From positions 62,001 to 126,000 of the forward strand of contig JAROBA010000007.1 in the NCBI GenBank assembly GCA_029432815.1: a DNA stretch of 64,000 nucleotides, written 5' to 3'. A model generated the notes under the pieces. It saw only the letters and a program-made list of their open reading frames with translations, made no database searches and had not been told where the DNA came from. This document shows positions 60,154 to 64,000 of the stretch, one piece after another. How positions within the stretch are numbered: position 1 is the first letter of the stretch; each line of letters begins with the position of its first letter. The position numbers and the translations under genes are program-made. The DNA comes from Pontiellaceae bacterium B1224. Lineage in GTDB: Bacteria > Verrucomicrobiota > Kiritimatiellia > Kiritimatiellales > Pontiellaceae.

Positions 60154-60477
60154 ATGAAAAAATTTCATCTGGCTATTTCGACGAACCGGATGGAGGAAAC
60201 GATCCGCGATTACAGCGCACGACTCGGTGCAAAGCCCTGCTCGATGGTAGAAGGGGAGTATGCGCTTTGGCGGACCGATGCGTTGAACGTTTCCATTCGG
60301 CAGGACCCTACGTGCAAACCCGGCGCGCTGCGCCATCTTGGCTGGGAAGACGACACTGCTGAAGGCTTCACACAGGATGCCGATGTGAACGGCATTACCT
60401 GGGAGCGTTTTCGTGCGGAAGATCAGGCCGATGAAATTAATCATCTCTGGTCCCAGGCTAAATACAATCCGGCTTAG
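60154..60477 (+). CDS. VOC-family protein, CadI/ArsI-like
   Basis: 107 residues, GAGGAG before the ATG. The pattern KKFHLAISTNRMEETIRDYSARLGAKPC matches VOC proteins annotated as CadI or ArsI-like. The predicted metal positions are partly kept. It could be an arsenic C-As lyase relative or a glyoxalase relative; the sequence does not decide. Confidence 0.8.
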   Translation: MKKFHLAISTNRMEETIRDYSARLGAKPCSMVEGEYALWRTDALNVSIRQDPTCKPGALRHLGWEDDTAEGFTQDADVNGITWERFRAEDQADEINHLWSQAKYNPA

Positions 60478-61084
60478 ATTGATTTCGGTCCGGAAGACAG
60501 ATTTCCGAATGGCTCCCGCGCGCCGCTGTTCCGGCAACCAGGGTTCGATGGCCGACAAAAAGAAGAGAACCGAAAGTGAATTGCAGGGGCACGATTCCGA
60601 AAGTGATTAAAATTCGAATAGATTTAGACCCCGAAAAACATCGAATGCGGATCAAAAACGAATATAGCGCGGCTAAAAATCCGCAAGAGAGCTCATAATT
60701 TATCAATCTCCTGTCTTCAGTTGTCTCGTAGATCCATTTTTCATTTCCTGATCGAATTTTTTCAGCGCCTTTTGACGTTTATGCTCTTTATTAAACTGTC
60801 AGATATTTTTCTCGGCGTGGATAGTTGGTTTTTTAATTTTGAATAGCGATCTTGTGTTTTATTACGTCGTGTAATGTCTTTTGCTTGGTTATCTCCGACG
60901 GTGGTAAAACATATAATGGCATTATCTAATCATAAAAATCCTTTTTCGGCTTACTGTCGTCATCTTACTGTCGCCTGTTCTTCATCACCTCTTTTTCATG
61001 TTTTTCTCATATTTATTCATTCACTAATGTTGACATCAACTTCTCCAGACATAAAATGGATGTATATTAATCAGGTGAATTATT
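60478..61084. other. Intergenic stretch without a convincing gene
   Basis: About 600 bp. The first 200 bp are ordinary in composition with only short frames; from about 60700 the sequence turns AT-rich with no frame beyond about 80 codons and no ribosome sites. A promoter-like pair near the end serves the next gene. Confidence 0.55.
61030..61057 (+). promoter_or_regulatory. Promoter for the 146-residue hypothetical gene
   Basis: TTGACA (61030-61035) and TAAAAT (61052-61057) with a 16-bp spacer, 27 bp before the start codon. Confidence 0.55.
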
Positions 61085-61525
61085 ATGACGAATATTGGAA
61101 GGCGATTATCCGAATACATTGAAGATTTACCCGAGCATCTGAAGAAAGATGTTGAAAAAAACTTTGGGCGAGATGAGCTCGCCGCAAAGATATGTAAAGT
61201 GCTGGACGAGCGCTTGGACGACGTCGGAACCATCGATGAGATCCTGATTGCATTAGTGAAGTTTGAGCAGGTTGGTGCTGAGCTGAAATCCAGACGGTAT
61301 CTATTGAACAAGCTGTATCGAATGTCTGAAACCGAAAGAATTCTCGAGCCCTACATCGATGCGGATGGAAACCGGAAAAAAGGTACCTATCGGCTCCCTA
61401 AAATACGGCAGGAATCCCAGCCGGAAACGCCACGGCAACGCGAACAATCGATTCCGGATAATTCAGGGTATAAGCAGTCGGCGCTTCACTGGAAAATGCA
61501 GCCGCTTGACAAGTGCAGTAACTGA
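61085..61525 (+). CDS. Hypothetical protein
   Basis: 146 residues, CAGGTGA before the ATG and a promoter upstream. The first 85 residues are a charged helical domain (RRLSEYIEDLPEHLKKDVEKNF; DELAAKICKVLDERLDDVGTI), the tail is polar and probably disordered. No family recognised. Confidence 0.65.
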   Translation: MTNIGRRLSEYIEDLPEHLKKDVEKNFGRDELAAKICKVLDERLDDVGTIDEILIALVKFEQVGAELKSRRYLLNKLYRMSETERILEPYIDADGNRKKGTYRLPKIRQESQPETPRQREQSIPDNSGYKQSALHWKMQPLDKCSN

Positions 61526-61675
61526 CGATCCACATAGTGGCCCATTTCGTTTTGCCGCCTGTGCATATCTTCGTTCCTTTCGGGAATTCCGGACTCAACC
61601 TGGAGTTGAATAGCCACCTGTGGTCGTACAGTTTCTTTTTTTCGTATTAACCCCCAACCCCACCAAACCGCCCGA

Positions 61676-63298
61676 ATGAGCCTGGAAGCCCTTCATAATT
61701 TGTTACTAAGCCAGCCATTGATTGTGCTGTTTGCTCTAATCGCCACGGGCTTGCTGCTTGGCCAGGTCAAAGTGAAAGGCATCAGCCTCGGCAGTTCAGG
61801 CGTCCTGTTCACGGCTTTGCTTGCCGGGCACCTCGGCTATTCCCTTCCGGCCGGCGTCGGCACACTCGGCCTCGTTTTATTTGTTTACTGCGTGGGCATC
61901 GGCGCGGGGGATCGCTTCTTTGCCTCTCTCGCCCGCGAAGGCACATCGCTGGCCAAGTTGGCTGTACTGATTGTAGCACTTGGTGCGGCTATGACCTGGA
62001 TCGGAGCTAAACTGCTTGGCATTCCAACCGGTCTGGCCACCGGTATTTTTGCAGGTTCGCTCACGAGCACTCCGGCACTGGCTGCTGCCACAGAAGGTAT
62101 GACGCTTGCCGCCACAGGAGGCGCGGATTCGGTGAGTATCGGCTATGGTATCGCCTATCCCTTTGGTGTTATCGGCGTGGTTCTTTTTGTGCAGGTGCTG
62201 CCGCGCGTTCTGAAACTTGATCTGGATGCGATTGATGTTAAGACCGATCCCAAGTGCGGCAACCGGGTGGAAAATGTTTTAGTGGAAGTCACCAATCCCA
62301 ATCTGTACGGCCAGCGAATTTCAGAGTCCGGGGTCACGAACTTTAATGCGATTCAGATTTGCCGAATCTATTCCGGCAGCAGTCTGGTGCCGCTGAAATA
62401 CGACGATACCTTTGCAGAAGGTCAGATTCTATTGCTGGTCGGCCGCCGTTGCGAAATGAACATCGCCATCGACCTCATCGGAAAACGGTCCGATGCAAAA
62501 CTCCATGAAGATGTGGAAAACGAGCGGCGGAACCTGATTGTAACCTCAACCGCCTTTGCCGGACAAACCCTTGGCGATATGGCCCCGCTTCGAAATTACG
62601 GTGTCGTTGTTACCAGTATCACCCGTCTCGGTCTGACGTTTGTGCCGAATGCTCAAACCGTGATTGAACGGCATGACCATTTCACCTGCGTGGGGCGTAG
62701 CGACGATCTTAAAAAATTTGCAGCGGCGGTGGGCCACCGCAGCAGCGTCATCGATACGACCTGTTTACTTTCACTATCCGTCGGTCTCACGTTCGGCATC
62801 ATTCTCGGCATGCTTCCGTTCGGTCTGCCGGGCGGCACACCCATCACGCTCGGACTTGCAGGCGGACCGCTCTTTGTGGCGCTCATCCTCGGCCACTTTG
62901 GCAAGATCGGTCCGATTGTCGGCTTCATTCCTCGCCATACGCGCATGCTGTTGCAGGAACTCGGTCTGGTCTTCTTTCTGGCCAACGCCGGTGTACGCGG
63001 CGGTGGTGCGTTAGTGAGCACCCTGCAGGAACACGGCTTCATGCTCTTCGGGCTTGGCATCTGCGTTTCCATTCTTCCGCTGGTCGTCGCCTGGCCGATT
63101 GCCACGAAACATTTCAAGATGAATCCGTTGCAGGCGCTCGGCGGAATTTGCGGCGGTATGACCTCCACGCCAGCACTCGGAGCCATCACCGCCAAGACCG
63201 ATTCCCAGACCCCGGTCATCAGCTATGTTTCCGCCTATCCCGTGGCGCTGATCTTCATGATCATTATTTCCAAACTGCTGATCCGCCTGATCGGATGA
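61676..63298 (+). CDS. AspT/YidE-YbjL family transporter
   Basis: 540 residues. Two membrane halves of about five to six helices each flank two RCK-C (TrkA-C) domains (about 200-345). The duplicated signatures read GIFAGSLTSTPALAAATEG and GGICGGMTSTPALGAITAK, as in aspartate:alanine exchangers. It should move a small organic acid or amino acid. The start has no ribosome site. Its stop overlaps the next start (ATGA). Confidence 0.93.
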   Translation: MSLEALHNLLLSQPLIVLFALIATGLLLGQVKVKGISLGSSGVLFTALLAGHLGYSLPAGVGTLGLVLFVYCVGIGAGDRFFASLAREGTSLAKLAVLIVALGAAMTWIGAKLLGIPTGLATGIFAGSLTSTPALAAATEGMTLAATGGADSVSIGYGIAYPFGVIGVVLFVQVLPRVLKLDLDAIDVKTDPKCGNRVENVLVEVTNPNLYGQRISESGVTNFNAIQICRIYSGSSLVPLKYDDTFAEGQILLLVGRRCEMNIAIDLIGKRSDAKLHEDVENERRNLIVTSTAFAGQTLGDMAPLRNYGVVVTSITRLGLTFVPNAQTVIERHDHFTCVGRSDDLKKFAAAVGHRSSVIDTTCLLSLSVGLTFGIILGMLPFGLPGGTPITLGLAGGPLFVALILGHFGKIGPIVGFIPRHTRMLLQELGLVFFLANAGVRGGGALVSTLQEHGFMLFGLGICVSILPLVVAWPIATKHFKMNPLQALGGICGGMTSTPALGAITAKTDSQTPVISYVSAYPVALIFMIIISKLLIRLIG

Positions 63299-64000
63299 TC
63301 CTTCGCGAAACCCATTTGGTGCCCGACGGCATCAGCCAACAGCGGCTGTCCGACTATGCCCGAACGATTTTCGAACCGCTGCTGTCGCGTAAGGGGATTT
63401 CAAAAGCGATCAAGCGCGGCGAATTCCGGATCAACGGGCAGGTGGCTCATAGCGGCGACTGGATCGAATCGGGCCAGACCATTGAACTGATGGATCTGCA
63501 AGAGCGCCCGCCGAAAACGTATCTGCTTCTTCTCGACGTGGTCTTCGAAGATGAATTCCTTGCGGTGATCAAAAAACCACCCGGCATTGAAGTCAGCGGC
63601 AATAAATTCAAGACGGTGGAAAATGCGCTTTCGGGCAGTCTGACTCCTTCGACGCAATCCGATGCCTTGGCCTGGCCGCGGCCCGTGCACCGGCTGGACT
63701 ATTCCACCAGTGGTTTGCTGCTGGTAGCCAAGACGGCGGGCGCGCAGCGCCTGCTCGGCCAGGCCTTCGAGGAACGGCGGGTGCATAAACGCTATTGCGC
63801 GGTCGTGATGGGAAATGTTCCAAGGTCTGGAACGGTGGAAACTCCGATTGCCGATCTGCCCGCCCGCAGTGAATATGAACCGGTGCAAACGGTCCCTTCA
63901 CTGCGCAGCGGTCATGTGACGCTGGTGAACCTTTTTCCAACCACTGGAAGAACGCATCAGCTCCGCATTCACATGGCATCCATCGGCCATCCGATCGTCG
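63295..64000 (+). CDS. RluA-family pseudouridine synthase, cut by the window end
   Basis: About 235 residues seen, incomplete at the right edge. It starts at ATG 63295, overlapping the transporter stop by four bases. An S4-like N-terminus (GISKAIKRGEFRINGQVAHSG) is followed by the catalytic motif RPVHRLDYSTSG (Asp) and TGRTHQLRIHMASIGHPIV near the end. It should modify uridines in rRNA or tRNA. Two exact palindrome copies lie inside; the second (63935) encodes part of LFPTTGRT, next to the conserved TGRTHQ. Confidence 0.93.
   Translation, partial: MILRETHLVPDGISQQRLSDYARTIFEPLLSRKGISKAIKRGEFRINGQVAHSGDWIESGQTIELMDLQERPPKTYLLLLDVVFEDEFLAVIKKPPGIEVSGNKFKTVENALSGSLTPSTQSDALAWPRPVHRLDYSTSGLLLVAKTAGAQRLLGQAFEERRVHKRYCAVVMGNVPRSGTVETPIADLPARSEYEPVQTVPSLRSGHVTLVNLFPTTGRTHQLRIHMASIGHPIV

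Overview
The window comes from a Gram-negative bacterium: it carries lipoproteins, tripartite RND efflux pumps and an outer-membrane TolC-type channel. My best guess is the PVC superphylum, near Kiritimatiellota/Lentisphaerota. The reasons are a 'YKIQYSDDLENW'-type beta domain in front of a DUF3160 protein, and intergenic palindrome mosaics that translate as HGRDAHAT/TGILPV, which I remember as typical of those groups. This placement is inference. I saw no tRNA, rRNA, CRISPR array, transposase or integrase.

Layout. 0.1-6.1 kb: redox and housekeeping genes (thioredoxin-like protein, peroxiredoxin, YceI, apt, rsgA, thioesterase). 6.2-18.3 kb: a nitrogen-assimilation block with gltB-gltD, a membrane C39-like peptidase, an Nfn/SudAB-like flavoprotein pair, gdhA, and a divergent regulator of the archaeal NrpR type. 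18.3-29.2 kb: a KaiC-like/PPDK_N fusion, nfi, hemL, hemB, a ZIP transporter, a phosphatase and DUF302, interrupted by a TPR lipoprotein and a DUF4143 ATPase. 29.2-36.8 kb: a Crp/Fnr regulator with a frameshifted downstream gene, convergent to a four-gene operon encoding a K+ channel, a Popeye-domain protein, a CHASE2 adenylate cyclase and an SH3-M48 protease. 36.9-43 kb: MBL hydrolase, cupin, iron-sulfur protein and DUF3160 protein. 43.1-55.8 kb: two TetR-controlled RND efflux operons, each with a visible operator. 55.8-64 kb: repeat-rich accessory stretch (YchJ, small lipoprotein between direct repeats), then GDPD, lipase-like hydrolase, HPr, VOC protein, AspT-like transporter and a pseudouridine synthase running off the end.

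Two things stand out. First, a 15-bp interrupted palindrome, TTCCARNSNYTGGAA, occurs at 25 exact and at least 14 one-mismatch positions, against about 0.06 expected for its ten fixed bases. It lies between genes, inside rho-independent terminator stems, over a Shine-Dalgarno site and inside reading frames. Second, the K+ channel / Popeye / adenylate cyclase operon puts in one bacterial transcript the parts (cAMP source, cAMP-binding Popeye protein, K+ channel) that work together in vertebrate heart, which suggests an undescribed bacterial cAMP-gated potassium module.
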